Assembly (NCBI GenBank): GCA_030682835.1
Contig: JAUXNG010000012.1
Span: forward strand, 44,184-108,183
Source of the DNA: Hydrogenophaga sp.
GTDB taxonomy: Bacteria > Pseudomonadota > Gammaproteobacteria > Burkholderiales > Burkholderiaceae_C
Direction: 5' to 3'
DNA: 64,000 bases
Shown: positions 35,340 through 45,359 of the stretch, piece by piece
Numbering within the stretch: position 1 is the first letter of the stretch
Layout of the letters: every line of letters begins with the position of its first letter
The notes under the pieces: generated by a model
Told to the model about the DNA's origin: nothing
The model's input: the letters and a program-made list of their open reading frames with translations, nothing else
The model's database searches: none
Position numbers and translations under genes: made by a program

Positions 35340-36905
35340 TCAGGCGGGCTGCGGCGCGGCAGCGGGCAGATCGCGCAGCTTGCGGTGCAGGATCTTGCCG
35401 GTGGCCGTGCGGGGCATCTCGGCCTCCAGAATGAAACGCACCTCGGTCGGGCACTTGAAGCTGGCCAGATGCTGCCTGCACCAGTCGCGCAGCTCCTGCA
35501 GCGTGCTGCTCTGCCCCTCGTGCAGCACCACCACCGCCATCACCGCCTCGCCCCATTTGTCGTGCGGCACGCCAATCACCGCCACGTCCTGCACCTTGGG
35601 GTGCGCGCCGAGCACGCCTTCGACTTCAGACGGGTAGATGTTCTCGCCGCCGCTGATGATCATGTTGCTCTTGCGGTCCACCAGCCAGATGTAGCCATCG
35701 GCGTCGCGCCGGGCCATGTCGCCCACCGAGCACGCGTCGCCGTTGAAGGCCTGCGCGGTCTTCTCGGGGTTCTTCCAGTAGCCGTCGAACACATACGACG
35801 TGCACGAGAACAGTTCGCCCACTTCGCCGTCGGGCACCTCGTTTCCGTTCTCGTCCAGCAGGCGGATCGCGCCACTGCCGGCCCATTCACGGCCCACCGA
35901 ACCGAGCTTGCTCAGCTGTTCGTCGGGCCGCAGCAGCGTGACCCAGCCGGCCTCGGTGGAGCCATACAGCTCGTAGAGCCTGCCGTTCCTGAAATGGTCG
36001 AGGATGGCCAGCTTGGTGTCGCGCCGGGCGGGGGCGGACGAGATCATCAGTTTGCCCACCGAGCCCACGTCGTAGCGCTGCTTCACCTCGGGCGGCAGCG
36101 CCAGCACCATGATGTAGTGCGTGGGCACCAGCGAGGTGAAGGTGACGCGCTCCTGCGCCAGCGTGGCCAGCAGGGCCTCGGGGTCGAAGCTGCGGCGGTC
36201 GTCCACGATGATGCTGCCACCCATGTGGATGAAGGTGGTGCCGAAGTACAGCGAGTTGGCGTGGCACAGCGGCATCACCAGCAGCGCGGTGTCGTCGCGG
36301 GTGAAGCCCATTTCCAGCGCGGTGGCCAGCGCGATCAGCGTGCTGCCGCCGTGGCGGCGGATCACGCCCTTGGGCCGCCCCGTGGTGCCCGAGGTGTACA
36401 TGAGCGCGCACATGTCCTCGGCGCCCACGGGCTCGAACCGGTGGGTGGCGCTGCCGGCCTGCACCACGTCCTCAAAGCGCGTCCAGCCCGCGCCGGCCTG
36501 ATCGGCGATCACCACATACGCGCGCTCGGGCAGGGCCAGATCGGCGCGGATGCCGTCCAGCGCGGCGCAGAACTCCGGCCCGGCGATGAGGGCCGCCACC
36601 TCCGCGTCCTGGAGGATGTAGGCCATTTCCGCCGCACTGAGCCGGAAGTTCACCGGCACCACCACCAGCCCCGCCCGCGCCATGCCCACGTAGATCTCCA
36701 GCCATTCGAGGCTGTTGTAGGCGACCACGCCCACGCGGTCGCCCTTGCGCAGGCCCAGGCCCAGCAGGCCCGCGCCCAGCCGGCTGGCGCGCTCGTGCCA
36801 GTGGGCATAGCTCAGGGAGCGGCGCGAGTCGCGCGCCCCCAGTTTGGCGGGGGTCAGTCGCGCGTGGGTGGCCACGGCGTCGGCGATGGTGGGCAAACGG
36901 GTCAT
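35340..36905 (-). CDS. Acyl-CoA synthetase (AMP-forming)
   Basis: This 521-residue ligase activates a carboxylic acid to its CoA ester through an acyl-adenylate. Motifs are the P-loop-like LMYTSGTTGRPKGVIRRHGG (about 175), YELYGSTEAGWVTLL and the hinge/C-domain YIWLVDRKSNMIISGGENIYPSEVE, with the catalytic Lys region near TATGKILHRKLRDL. It belongs to the fatty-acid/feruloyl-CoA type group. It is divergent from a ThDP-dependent lyase-like gene around a 22-bp palindrome, suggesting co-regulation. The acid substrate cannot be read from the sequence. Confidence 0.9.
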   Translation of the reverse strand: MTRLPTIADAVATHARLTPAKLGARDSRRSLSYAHWHERASRLGAGLLGLGLRKGDRVGVVAYNSLEWLEIYVGMARAGLVVVPVNFRLSAAEMAYILQDAEVAALIAGPEFCAALDGIRADLALPERAYVVIADQAGAGWTRFEDVVQAGSATHRFEPVGAEDMCALMYTSGTTGRPKGVIRRHGGSTLIALATALEMGFTRDDTALLVMPLCHANSLYFGTTFIHMGGSIIVDDRRSFDPEALLATLAQERVTFTSLVPTHYIMVLALPPEVKQRYDVGSVGKLMISSAPARRDTKLAILDHFRNGRLYELYGSTEAGWVTLLRPDEQLSKLGSVGREWAGSGAIRLLDENGNEVPDGEVGELFSCTSYVFDGYWKNPEKTAQAFNGDACSVGDMARRDADGYIWLVDRKSNMIISGGENIYPSEVEGVLGAHPKVQDVAVIGVPHDKWGEAVMAVVVLHEGQSSTLQELRDWCRQHLASFKCPTEVRFILEAEMPRTATGKILHRKLRDLPAAAPQPA

Positions 36906-36954
36906 GGGTGTCTCCGGGGCAGGTGCAGATGCGGTGTCTGACGGGCTGTTTATT

Positions 36955-36976
36955 TGAACTCTGAATTCAGAGTTCA
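36955..36976. promoter_or_regulatory. Perfect 22-bp palindromic operator between divergent genes
   Basis: The core GAACTCTGAATTCAGAGTTC is fully palindromic and extends by one T/A pair on each side. For the rightward gene it sits between TTGAAC (36954-36959) and TATAGT (36979-36984), a 19-bp spaced promoter-like pair. That is where a repressor would block transcription. The GntR/FCD gene at 38825 is the nearest candidate regulator. Confidence 0.7.
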
Positions 36977-37062
36977 GTTATAGTAACCACAAAAGACCGT
37001 CCCGTGTTCGCGCAGGCGACAGGCTGCAGGCGGCGCCCTTCCACCCGACCAGGAGACACCCG

Positions 37063-38790
37063 ATGGCCCCACCCCCGCTGGGCGAGCACTGCGCCGCCGC
37101 CCTCATCGCCCGCTTCCTCAAGTCCCGCGGCGTGCAACGCGTCTACGGCCTGTGCGGCGGCCACATCATGCCGATCTGGATGCGGCTGGACGCCGAGGGC
37201 ATCCGCATCGTGGACGTGCGCGATGAACGCGCCGCCGTCTACATGGCGCACGCCGAGGCGCAGCTCACCGGCGGCCTGGGCGTGGCCCTGGTCACCGCAG
37301 GCCCCGGCGTCACCAACGCCATGACGGGTATCGCCAACGCCCATGTGGCCCGCGCGCCGGTGCTGGTGGTCTCGGGCCTGCCGCCCACCGCGCAGGAAAA
37401 CCGTGGGGCGCTGCAGGACATCGTGCACACCGAGCTGCTGCGCTCGATCACCCGATACGCCCGCACCGTGCGCCACCCCGACCTGGTGCCGCAGGAACTG
37501 GCCGAAGCGGTCGCCCGCGCCACCGGCGAAGGCGGCGAGCCCGGCCCGGTCTACCTCGACTTCCCGGTGGACACCTTGCGCGCCACGGTGGCGGATGCGG
37601 TGCAGCTGCCTGAACATTTCGCGCCCCGCGCGCCTGCGCGCAGCATGCCGACGCCGCAAAGCGTGCAGGCTGCCGTGGAGCTGCTGTGGTCGGCGAAGCG
37701 CCCGCTGGTCATCACGGGGCGCGGCGCCGTGGGTGCCGGCCCCCAGCTCAATGCCCTGCTCAGCCGCCTGGGAGCAGCCTACCTGGACACCGGTGAGAGC
37801 CGCGGCCTGGTCGGTGACGAGCACCCCTCGGTGGTGGGCGCCATGCGCGGCACGGTGATGGGCCAGGCCGACCTGGTGGTAACCATCGGCCGCAAGCTGG
37901 ACTTCCAGCTGGCCTACGGCTCGCCAGCGGTGTTCGGTGAAGCGAAGTTCCTGCGCCTTGCCGACTGCGCCGCCGAGCTGCGCGACAACCGGCGCGGCGC
38001 GGTGGACCTGCTGGGCGACACCGCGCTGGCGCTGGAGGCCATTCTCGACGCCGCCGGCGACCGCGCCCCGGCCACCGACACGGCCTGGACGCAGGGCCTG
38101 CGCCAGCAGCACCTGCAGCGCTCCGACAAGCTGCTGGCCTCCATGCGCGCGGCGCCGGCCGGCAGCGACGGCCTGATGCACCCCAACCGCGTGCTGGCCG
38201 CGCTGCGCGACGCCCTGCCCACAGATGCGGTGGTGGTGGCCGACGGCGGCGACTTCCTGAGCTTTGCCCGCGTGGGCCTGCCCGCGTCCACCTACCTCGA
38301 CCCCGGCCCGCTGGGCTGTATCGGCGTGGGCACGCCCTTTGGCGTGGCGGCCAGCCTGGTGCGGCCCGACCAGACAGTGGTGGTCGCCACCGGCGACGGC
38401 GCCTTCGGCTTCAACGCCATGGAGATCGACACCGCCGTGCGCCACCAGGCCCCCGTGCTGGTGGTGGTGGCCAACAACGGTTCCTGGGCGATCGAGGTGC
38501 GCGACCAGCAGGAAACCCATGGCCGGGTGGTGGGCACACAACTGCAGTTCGCCGACCACGCCGCCATGGCGCGTGCCTTCGGCATGCACGCCGAACGCGT
38601 GGAAAAACCCGAGGACCTGCCCGGCGCGATCGAACGTGCACTGGCCAACCGCCCCGCCCTGCTGGACGTGCTGGTCACGCCCGAGGCGGCATCGTCGGAC
38701 GCGAAGTCGGGCCTGGCCTGGGTGCCCGACCTGCAGCCGCTGGCGGCCTGGGACGAGGCCGAGCAGCGCTGGCGAGACCACTCCGTCTGA
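37063..38790 (+). CDS. ThDP-dependent enzyme, acetolactate synthase/2-hydroxyacyl-CoA lyase-like
   Basis: This 575-residue enzyme has the three-domain layout of the acetolactate synthase superfamily. An N-terminal Pyr domain has the catalytic Glu in DVRDERAAVYMAHAEAQLTGG and the block TAGPGVTNAMTGIANAHVARAPVLV. A central domain follows (about 195-330). The C-terminal PP domain has the ThDP/Mg motif VATGDGAFGFNAMEIDTAVRH ending in VVVANNGSW. The LGCIGVGTPFGVAA block is common in oxalyl-CoA decarboxylase and 2-hydroxyacyl-CoA lyase relatives. With a CoA ligase divergent, a lyase acting on a 2-hydroxyacyl-CoA is a reasonable hypothesis; an acetolactate synthase-like role is the alternative. Confidence 0.82.
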   Translation: MAPPPLGEHCAAALIARFLKSRGVQRVYGLCGGHIMPIWMRLDAEGIRIVDVRDERAAVYMAHAEAQLTGGLGVALVTAGPGVTNAMTGIANAHVARAPVLVVSGLPPTAQENRGALQDIVHTELLRSITRYARTVRHPDLVPQELAEAVARATGEGGEPGPVYLDFPVDTLRATVADAVQLPEHFAPRAPARSMPTPQSVQAAVELLWSAKRPLVITGRGAVGAGPQLNALLSRLGAAYLDTGESRGLVGDEHPSVVGAMRGTVMGQADLVVTIGRKLDFQLAYGSPAVFGEAKFLRLADCAAELRDNRRGAVDLLGDTALALEAILDAAGDRAPATDTAWTQGLRQQHLQRSDKLLASMRAAPAGSDGLMHPNRVLAALRDALPTDAVVVADGGDFLSFARVGLPASTYLDPGPLGCIGVGTPFGVAASLVRPDQTVVVATGDGAFGFNAMEIDTAVRHQAPVLVVVANNGSWAIEVRDQQETHGRVVGTQLQFADHAAMARAFGMHAERVEKPEDLPGAIERALANRPALLDVLVTPEAASSDAKSGLAWVPDLQPLAAWDEAEQRWRDHSV

Positions 38791-38824
38791 GCGAGCGCGT
38801 GCGCGCAGGCTAGGATGCAGGCCC

Positions 38825-39493
38825 ATGAAGATGCTCAAGCTGCAACCCACGCTGGTGGACCAGGTCCACAAGGCCATCCTGACCGAGATCGCGGAAGGCA
38901 AGCTGCCCCCGGGCGCGCGCATCATCCAGGAGCAGATCGCGCAGGAACTGGGGGTGTCGCGCCAGCCGGTGCAGCAGGCCCTGACCCTGCTGCGCAACCA
39001 GGGCGTGCTCAGCGACGCGCCCGGGCGCGGCCTGCAGGTGGCGCCGCTCGACCTCGAAGCCGTGCGCCACATGTACGACGTGCGCGCCGTCATCGAGGGC
39101 CTGGCTTTCCGCAAGGCGGCCGAATCGACCGCGCAGCAGGACAAGCACAAGGGCACGGCGCTCATCAAGGCCGGGCGCAAGGCGGTGGCCACCGGCTCGG
39201 TCAGCGCCATGATCGAGGCCGACATGGCCTTCCACGACTTCGTCTATGGCCTGTGCGGCAATCCCATGGTCGGCCCGGCCATGGAAACGCACTGGACCAA
39301 CACCCAGCGCGTGATGGGCGAGGTGCTGATGCGCGACGACAAGCCGCGCGACATCTGGGACCAGCACGAAGCCCTGCTCGCGGCCATTCTGGACGGCGAC
39401 GGCGAGCGAGCGGAGGCGCTGGCACGCCAGCACATCCAGGCCTCGGCCGACTTCATGATCGAGCGGCTGGGGGTGGAAAGCGGCAAAGTCTGA
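38825..39493 (+). CDS. GntR-family regulator (FCD subfamily)
   Basis: This 222-residue repressor-type protein has a winged helix (about 8-70, LVDQVHKAILTEIAEGKLPPGARIIQEQIAQELGVSRQPVQQAL). It is followed by an all-helical FCD effector domain with metal-ligand positions in DMAFHDFVYGLCGN, DQHEALLAAI and ARQHIQASADF. It lies 34 bp after the ThDP-enzyme gene on the same strand, so the two are likely co-transcribed. It probably binds the palindrome upstream of that gene. The track start at 38264 lies inside the enzyme gene; ATG 38825 is used. Confidence 0.9.
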   Translation: MKMLKLQPTLVDQVHKAILTEIAEGKLPPGARIIQEQIAQELGVSRQPVQQALTLLRNQGVLSDAPGRGLQVAPLDLEAVRHMYDVRAVIEGLAFRKAAESTAQQDKHKGTALIKAGRKAVATGSVSAMIEADMAFHDFVYGLCGNPMVGPAMETHWTNTQRVMGEVLMRDDKPRDIWDQHEALLAAILDGDGERAEALARQHIQASADFMIERLGVESGKV

Positions 39494-39530
39494 TTGCATC
39501 TGGCTGCTGGTGCGGTGGTTAACATCACCC

Positions 39531-40007
39531 ATGCCCGACGACACCCCCGACACCATTCACGAAGACCGCCTCTGGCGCGACGGGCACTGGACGGCCCGCG
39601 TCATCAAGAACGAAGACGACGACGGCTGGGCCGTGGCCATGTTCCTCGACAAGCAGCCCGAACCCGCGCTGGTCGGTCCCTGGACCATGGGGCGCGACAA
39701 GAAGAACCCCAAGCCGCTGGACACCAACGCCTTCAACACGCTGGTGAAGACCGCGAAAGAAGTGATCCGCCGCTCCGAGCAGCAGCGCCACGCAGAGCTG
39801 AACAAGAACGTGAGCATCACGGTGGATGGCCAGCGCCTGCGGGTGGAGCTGTGCATCGTGCCCGACGAGGAAGGCGCCACCGCCACGCTGCGCGCGGTGG
39901 ACGCCTTTGACGAGGAACTGGCCTGCGTGCCCGTGTCACCCGGCTTCAGGCTGAACGTGAGCACGGCCGAGGCCTGGGCTGCCGCCGGCTTTGCACGCCC
40001 CCGCTGA
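39531..40007 (+). CDS. Conserved-looking hypothetical protein
   Basis: This 158-residue soluble acidic protein starts at ATG 39531 (MPDDTPDTIHEDRLWRDGHW); the track start at 39510 is a less likely upstream codon. It has an alternating strand pattern (WTARVIKNEDDDGWAVAMFLD, VSITVDGQRLRVELCIVPDEEGATATL). It contains no signal peptide or membrane segment. The next gene, SSB-like, begins 23 bp downstream, so the two may be co-transcribed. I do not recognise a named family. Confidence 0.7.
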   Translation: MPDDTPDTIHEDRLWRDGHWTARVIKNEDDDGWAVAMFLDKQPEPALVGPWTMGRDKKNPKPLDTNAFNTLVKTAKEVIRRSEQQRHAELNKNVSITVDGQRLRVELCIVPDEEGATATLRAVDAFDEELACVPVSPGFRLNVSTAEAWAAAGFARPR

Positions 40008-40030
40008 CTTTTTATTCAAGAAAAGACCCC

Positions 40031-40354
40031 ATGATCGATGGACTCATCGCCGGCCGCCTGATGGGTGACGCCTCCCGCCGGGTCGACAAGACCGGTCGCA
40101 CCTATATCGTGGCCCGGGTGCTGGCCCGCAACAAGGCCGATGAAGAATTCATCGTCAACGTGATCGCGTTTGACGATGCCCCCTGCGACGCCTTGCTGGC
40201 TTTGGCCGATGGCGACGCGCTGTGCCTGGCCGGTTCGCTTACGCCCAAGGTGTGGACCGACAAGCAGGGCAACGCCCGCCCCAGCCTGGACATGGTGGTC
40301 ACCCGCGTGCTCACGGCTCGGGACGCGCACCGCAGCGGGAACGAATCCAGCTAG
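40031..40354 (+). CDS. Small single-stranded DNA-binding (OB-fold) protein
   Basis: This 107-residue protein has an SSB-like OB fold: MIDGLIAGRLMGDASRRVDKTGRTYIVARVLA, a strand pair EFIVNVIAFDD, then ALCLAGSLTPKVWTDKQGNARPSLDMVVTRVL. It lacks the acidic C-terminal tail (DDDIPF) of replicative SSB, so it is an accessory paralogue rather than the housekeeping protein. It precedes selB by 45 bp; no functional link to selenocysteine is apparent. Confidence 0.8.
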   Translation: MIDGLIAGRLMGDASRRVDKTGRTYIVARVLARNKADEEFIVNVIAFDDAPCDALLALADGDALCLAGSLTPKVWTDKQGNARPSLDMVVTRVLTARDAHRSGNESS

Positions 40355-40399
40355 ACCCGCTCGCATGGGGATGGACCGCCCGACCCGACCGCCTACGCC

Positions 40400-42331
40400 A
40401 TGATTGTTGCCACCGCCGGCCACATCGACCATGGCAAGACGCTGCTGGTGCGCACGCTCACCGGCGTCGATACCGACCGCCTGCCCGAGGAAAAAGCGCG
40501 CGGCATTTCCATCGACCTGGGCTTCGCCTACGGAACACCCGCTGGTGGCCCGCTGGTGGGCTTTGTGGATGTGCCCGGTCATGAGCGCTTTGTGCGCAAC
40601 ATGGTGGCCGGCGTCTGCGGCATCGACTTCGCGCTGCTGGTGGTGGCGGCCGACGACGGCGTGATGCCGCAGACGGTGGAGCACTTGCAGATACTGGATC
40701 TGCTCGGCGTGCGCCGCGGCCTGGCGGTGATGAGCAAGGTGGACCGGGTGGATGCGGCTCGGCGGCGGCAGGTGCGGGCCGACATCGCGGCGCTGGTGGC
40801 TGGCACGGGTCTGGACGGGGTGGACACCGTGGAGGTCTCGCCGGTGACGGGCGAGGGCATCCCCACGGTGGCCGAGCGGCTGCGCGCCGCGGCTGAAGAA
40901 ACGCAGGAGCGCTTCGACCCCGGACGGCACTTCCGTTTTGCGGTGGACCGCGCCTTCACGGTCGAAGGCAGCGGTACGGTCGTTACCGGCACCGTGTTCA
41001 GCGGCGAGGCGGCCGTGGGCGATCGCCTGCTGGTGTCGCCCGGCGGCGTGGCCGCCCGGGTGCGCCGCCTGCACGTGCACGCCAGCGAGGTGGCCCGCGT
41101 GCAGGCCGGGCAGCGCTGCGCGATCAACCTCGCCAACGTGGCGCTGGCCGACGTGGCCCGCGGCGACTGGATCGTGGCCGATGCGGTCCACCGCCCGACC
41201 CTGCGGCTCGATGCCCGGCTGCACCTGCTGCCCGGCGCCCACGCACCCGGGCCAGCGGCGCGCGTGCACCTGCACCACGGCTGCCGCAGCACCCTGGCGC
41301 GCGTGGTGCCGATCCCCGGCCAGACGCTGGCCCCTGGCGCGGCTGCCTGGGTTCACCTGGTGATCGACGAGCCCCTGCCCGCCCTGCACGGCGACCGCTT
41401 CATCCTGCGCGACTCGGCGGCCGAGCGCACGCTGGGCGGGGGGGTGGTGCTGGACCCGTTTGCCACCGGGCGGCGCCGACGCAGCGACCGAGCCGCCACG
41501 CTGGCCACACTGGCAGGGGGAGGTGCAGAAGACGTGCTGCCCGTCCTGCTCGACGCACCCGCCGGGGTGGATCTCGACCGGTTTGAGCAGATGTTCAACC
41601 TCACCGCGCCGGCCGCGCAGGCGCTGCGCGATGCGCTCGGCGTGGTGGTGATCGGCCGCGCCCCGCACATCGGCACCACGCGCGAACGCCACGTTGCGTG
41701 GCAGCAGGCCACGCAGGCCTGCCTGGAGGCATTTCACACACAGCATCCGGCCGTGCACGGCATGCGCGTCAGCGCGCTGCGCGACCAGGTGGCCCCGGCG
41801 TTGCCGGTGCCCAGCTTTGAGGCTTTCCTGCACGGCGGCACCGCCTCGCGTGGCATCACCGTGCGAAACGGCGTGGCGCGGCTGGCCGAGCACGACGTGG
41901 CCGCCAACCCCGGCGACCGCGCACTGTGGGAAGCCGTCTACCCGCTGCTGCGCGGCACCGGCACCGACCTGGCCACGGCGCTGCCGCGACCGCAGGAACT
42001 CGCCCGGGCCGCGCGTGTCGACCTGCGGGCTTTGACCGACCTGCTCTACCGCCGGCGCGCCACCGGCACGGTGCACCGGGTGGGCGCCGACCGCTTCTGC
42101 CTGCGCACGACGCTGGCCAGCCTGGCCTCGACGGCCGCCACCCTGGCGCACGCGTCCCCCGATGGCCGCTTCACCGTGGGGCAGTTCCGCGACGCCATCG
42201 GCACGGGCCGGGGCCTGGCCATCGAGATTCTGGAATACCTGGACAGCGTGGGGGCGACGATGCGCGTGGGCGAAGCGAGGCGCCTGCGCAACGAGCATGT
42301 GGCGCAGCTGCAGGCATCCACGACGCCCTGA
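40400..42331 (+). CDS. selB: Selenocysteine-specific elongation factor SelB
   Basis: SelB is the EF-Tu-like GTPase that carries Sec-tRNA to UGA codons marked by a SECIS hairpin. The 643-residue protein has GTPase motifs [30 protein letters not shown] and the guanine-specificity region around VMSKVDR. EF-Tu-like beta domains follow (about 170-350), then C-terminal winged helices that bind SECIS RNA (about 400-640, ending in the [27 protein letters not shown] segment). Length fits bacterial SelB (about 615-650). The ATG at 40400 has a weak ribosome site. The client UGA is about 5.7 kb downstream of this gene's end. Confidence 0.95.
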   Translation: MIVATAGHIDHGKTLLVRTLTGVDTDRLPEEKARGISIDLGFAYGTPAGGPLVGFVDVPGHERFVRNMVAGVCGIDFALLVVAADDGVMPQTVEHLQILDLLGVRRGLAVMSKVDRVDAARRRQVRADIAALVAGTGLDGVDTVEVSPVTGEGIPTVAERLRAAAEETQERFDPGRHFRFAVDRAFTVEGSGTVVTGTVFSGEAAVGDRLLVSPGGVAARVRRLHVHASEVARVQAGQRCAINLANVALADVARGDWIVADAVHRPTLRLDARLHLLPGAHAPGPAARVHLHHGCRSTLARVVPIPGQTLAPGAAAWVHLVIDEPLPALHGDRFILRDSAAERTLGGGVVLDPFATGRRRRSDRAATLATLAGGGAEDVLPVLLDAPAGVDLDRFEQMFNLTAPAAQALRDALGVVVIGRAPHIGTTRERHVAWQQATQACLEAFHTQHPAVHGMRVSALRDQVAPALPVPSFEAFLHGGTASRGITVRNGVARLAEHDVAANPGDRALWEAVYPLLRGTGTDLATALPRPQELARAARVDLRALTDLLYRRRATGTVHRVGADRFCLRTTLASLASTAATLAHASPDGRFTVGQFRDAIGTGRGLAIEILEYLDSVGATMRVGEARRLRNEHVAQLQASTTP

Positions 42332-42420
42332 GTGCCGTAGCGTGGGCTGTTACTGCCCAAAAGTGCCCCGTCTTCACCCCGCCAGGTGGCATTTGGGAAC
42401 GCGGGTTGCCACCGCGGTGC

Positions 42421-43203
42421 ATGGCCGCGAACGTTTCACACCCCACCCCGCCCGCCCCGCCTGCCGGCCTGCGCCTGCCCGGTCTCTTGCTGGGCCTGGC
42501 CTTTGGCGGTTTCTTCGACGGCATTCTGTTGCACCAGGTCCTGCAGTGGCACCACCTGCTGTCGGGCCTGTCGGGGGGCCGCTGGGGCGATCTGCGGGTC
42601 CAGCTGCTGGCCGACGGCTTGTTCCACGCCCTCATGTATGTCGTGGCGGCGGTGGCGCTGGTGCTGCTGGTCCGGCGGCGCGCCAGCCTGGCCGCGCCGG
42701 GTGCCGGCACCGCGCTGCTGGTGACGTTCGTCACCGGCTTCGCGCTGTGGCATTTGCTGGACGCCGTGCTGTCGCACTGGCTGCTCGGCATCCACCGCAT
42801 CCGCATGGACACCGAGCACCCGCTGGCCTGGGACATCGGCTGGCTACTCGTCTTCGGCCTGCTGCCCTGGCTGCTGGCTCGCTGGTACGCCCGCCGCCCG
42901 CGGGCTGCGCACCCGTCGAATGGCAGCAACGGCACGCTGACCGTGCTGCTGTGCAGCACCGCGCTGGCGGGCACGCTGGCCGCGCGCACACCGCCCGACG
43001 CACCAGCCGTGGTCTTGCTGCAGGACGCCGCGCATGCCAGCGCCCTGCTGGCGTCGCTGCCGCCCGACGTGCGCATCCTCGGCTCGGACGTCCGTGGCAC
43101 GGTCTGGTTTTTCAGCGGCACGCCCCCGACCGCCCAACGCGGTGTCTGGCGGCTGCGCGCGTCGTGGCTGCCGGCGGGTTGCAGCGCGTGGACCCGGGCC
43201 TGA
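42421..43203 (+). CDS. DUF2243 membrane protein
   Basis: This 260-residue protein has about four membrane helices. The DUF2243 pattern starts [31 protein letters not shown] and continues with [37 protein letters not shown] and [17 protein letters not shown]. Several conserved His residues ([22 protein letters not shown]) suggest metal or heme binding in the membrane. The C-terminal about 90 residues extend beyond the domain and include a further possible helix. The track's upstream extension from 41926 overlaps selB and is rejected. Confidence 0.85.
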   Translation: MAANVSHPTPPAPPAGLRLPGLLLGLAFGGFFDGILLHQVLQWHHLLSGLSGGRWGDLRVQLLADGLFHALMYVVAAVALVLLVRRRASLAAPGAGTALLVTFVTGFALWHLLDAVLSHWLLGIHRIRMDTEHPLAWDIGWLLVFGLLPWLLARWYARRPRAAHPSNGSNGTLTVLLCSTALAGTLAARTPPDAPAVVLLQDAAHASALLASLPPDVRILGSDVRGTVWFFSGTPPTAQRGVWRLRASWLPAGCSAWTRA

Positions 43204-43236
43204 TGCCCCGCCCGAGGGGCTGCCAGGCCGCGAGCC

Positions 43237-44379
43237 ATGTCTGACCTCACCACCCGCCTGATTCGCATCGCGCTGGTGGTGTCCCTGCTGGTGCTCGCGG
43301 TGACCGTGATGCGCCTCACCGTGGCGATCAGCGTGCCGGTCGCGCTGGCGGTCTTCACGCTGATGCTGGCCATGCCGCTGCAGCGTGGTCTGGTGTCGCG
43401 CGGCCTGCCCGGCGGGCTGGCCCACCTGCTGACGCTGCTGACTGTGGGCGGCGTGGTGGGCCTGTTTGCGATGCTGCTCTTCTGGCTGGGGCAGGCCGTC
43501 GTGACACAGGCGCCGGAATACGGGCCGCAGCTCGATCGCCTGCTCTCGCAATGGAACCAGCGACTGACCGACTGGCAAGGCAACGTGGCGGGCCGGGAGG
43601 AAGGTTTCGAAGTGCAGGCGGTGATCGACTTCCTGATGAGCTGGGTGCCGAACGTCTTCAGAGGCCTCTACGGCCTGCTGGGCCTGGGCGTGCTCACCAC
43701 CACCTTCTTTGTGCTGGGGCTGCTGGAAACCCGGGGCCTGGCGGAGCGGGTGCGCCGCTCTCTGCGCCCGGCCACCGCCCGGGTGCTGATGGAGTCGATG
43801 CAGGAATGGGCACGTGTGCTGCGGCGCTACGCGCTGGCACGCACCGCCATCAGCGCACTCACCGGGCTGGCCACCTGGGGCTTCACCTGGGCCATCGGCC
43901 TGGACCTGGCGGCCGTCTGGGGCCTGCTGACCTTCCTGCTGAACTTCATCCCCATGCTCGGCTCCTTTGTGGCCGTGGTGCCGCCGGTGCTGGTGGCCTT
44001 TCTTCATCCCGAGCCCTGGGTCGGCTTCACCGCACTGGCCGGGCTGAGCGCCATCCAGCTCTTGATCGGCAACTACATCGATCCCCGGCTGGAAGGCCGC
44101 ATCCTGTCGCTCTCGCCCTTTGTGCTGTTTCTGTCGGTGATTTTCTGGGGTTGGGTCTGGGGCATACCCGGCGCACTGATCGGAATCCCGCTTACCGCCG
44201 GCATCGTCATCTTCTGCCGCCACGGCACGTCCACGCGCTGGATCGCCCGCTTGCTGGAGCACGGCGAAGGGGCTGAGCAGGCGCCTGAACAACGAGCGCC
44301 CGAACACCCGCCAGATACCGGGGTGAAGGGCGAAGCCGCGGCGCTGCGCGGGCCGCACCCACCGGAGTCGAACCCGTGA
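43237..44379 (+). CDS. AI-2E family transporter-like membrane protein
   Basis: This 380-residue inner-membrane protein has about eight helices in the AI-2E (PerM/TqsA) pattern. It has paired N-terminal helices, a long amphipathic middle section (about 85-140) and the C-terminal signature [29 protein letters not shown], then [40 protein letters not shown]. The family exports varied small solutes or sodium and is not always linked to autoinducer-2. Its stop overlaps the next gene by 4 bp (GTGA), so the pair is co-translated. Confidence 0.9.
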   Translation: MSDLTTRLIRIALVVSLLVLAVTVMRLTVAISVPVALAVFTLMLAMPLQRGLVSRGLPGGLAHLLTLLTVGGVVGLFAMLLFWLGQAVVTQAPEYGPQLDRLLSQWNQRLTDWQGNVAGREEGFEVQAVIDFLMSWVPNVFRGLYGLLGLGVLTTTFFVLGLLETRGLAERVRRSLRPATARVLMESMQEWARVLRRYALARTAISALTGLATWGFTWAIGLDLAAVWGLLTFLLNFIPMLGSFVAVVPPVLVAFLHPEPWVGFTALAGLSAIQLLIGNYIDPRLEGRILSLSPFVLFLSVIFWGWVWGIPGALIGIPLTAGIVIFCRHGTSTRWIARLLEHGEGAEQAPEQRAPEHPPDTGVKGEAAALRGPHPPESNP

Positions 44380-45359
44380 CGGACCTGTCCACCCTCTCGC
44401 CCCTCACCTGGCTGGACGGCCTCATGCTGCTGGTGTTCGCCCTCAGCGTGTGGGATGGCTGGCGGCGCGGGCTGCTCGCGGCCCTGGCCGGACTGGTGGG
44501 GATGCTGGCCAGCCTGGCGCTGGCCTGGGCCGCCGGCCCGCCGCTGGCGCAATGGATCGCGCAGCAGGGCTGGGCCTGGGGGGTGTGGGCGCTGCCTGCG
44601 GCGGTGGTCGTCACCTACCTGCTGGCGCGCATGGTGCTGGGCGCCTGGTTCGGCGGCGCGCTGGCAGCCATGTCGGCACAGACGCACGGCCATGTGGGCA
44701 ATCGGCTGCTGGGCCTGTTGCCGGGTGCGGCCAACGGTGTGATCCAGGCCGTGCTGTTGCTGCTGTTGTGGCAGGCACTGCCCCTGGGCGATGCCCTGGC
44801 GCGCAGCACCCGGGACAGCCTGCTGGCCCGGCCCCTGCAGCCCGCGGCCACGTGGTTGCATGAGCAGCTGTCAGCGGTGTTCGAACCCGCGTGGCAGGAG
44901 GCGATGCAGCGCAACCGCGTGCAGCCGGGATCCAGCGAGTCGCTGCAGCTGCCCTTCAGCGTCCCTGATGCGCCCGCACGCCCAGCGCTGGAGGCGCAGA
45001 TGCTGGAGCTGGTGAACCAGGCGCGGCGCGAGCACGGCCTGAAGGAACTGGCGGCAGACCCCGAGGCCGCCGAGGTGGCGCGCGCCCACTCGCGCGACAT
45101 GCTGGCCCGCGGCTACTTCTCGCACGTGTCGCCGCAGGGCCAGACGCCGTTTGACCGCTTGCGACGCGCTGGCGTTCGCTACCGGGCCGCCGGCGAAAAC
45201 CTCGCGCTGGCGCCGCGGGTCGCCATGGCCCACGAGGGGCTGATGAACTCGCCCGGCCACCGTGCCAACCTGCTGAATCCCGCCTTCGGCCGCGTGGGTA
45301 TCGGCATCGTGGACGCCGGGCGCCACGGTCTGATGGTGACGCAGAAGTTTCGGGATTGA
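44376..45359 (+). CDS. CvpA-like membrane domain fused to a CAP/SCP domain
   Basis: This 327-residue protein begins at a GTG overlapping the transporter stop. Its first half (about 1-170) is CvpA-like, with four helices (LTWLDGLMLLVFALSVWDGWRRGLLAALAGL opens it). Its second half (about 200-325) is a CAP/SCP domain: LVNQARREHGLKELAADPEAAEVARAHSRDML, FSHVSPQGQTPFDRL, AGENLA and HEGLMNSPGHRANLLNPAF. CAP domains of this bacterial type act outside the cytoplasm, so the C-terminal part should face the periplasm. The combined function is unknown; coupling with an AI-2E transporter is noteworthy. Confidence 0.88.
   Translation: MTDLSTLSPLTWLDGLMLLVFALSVWDGWRRGLLAALAGLVGMLASLALAWAAGPPLAQWIAQQGWAWGVWALPAAVVVTYLLARMVLGAWFGGALAAMSAQTHGHVGNRLLGLLPGAANGVIQAVLLLLLWQALPLGDALARSTRDSLLARPLQPAATWLHEQLSAVFEPAWQEAMQRNRVQPGSSESLQLPFSVPDAPARPALEAQMLELVNQARREHGLKELAADPEAAEVARAHSRDMLARGYFSHVSPQGQTPFDRLRRAGVRYRAAGENLALAPRVAMAHEGLMNSPGHRANLLNPAFGRVGIGIVDAGRHGLMVTQKFRD

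Noticed and set aside
32067-36941. 1624-residue plus-strand ORF
   Set aside because: It runs antisense through the E1 and CoA ligase genes and across the Lrp gene. It is His/Gln/Ala-rich with no domain, a shadow caused by GC-rich codon use.
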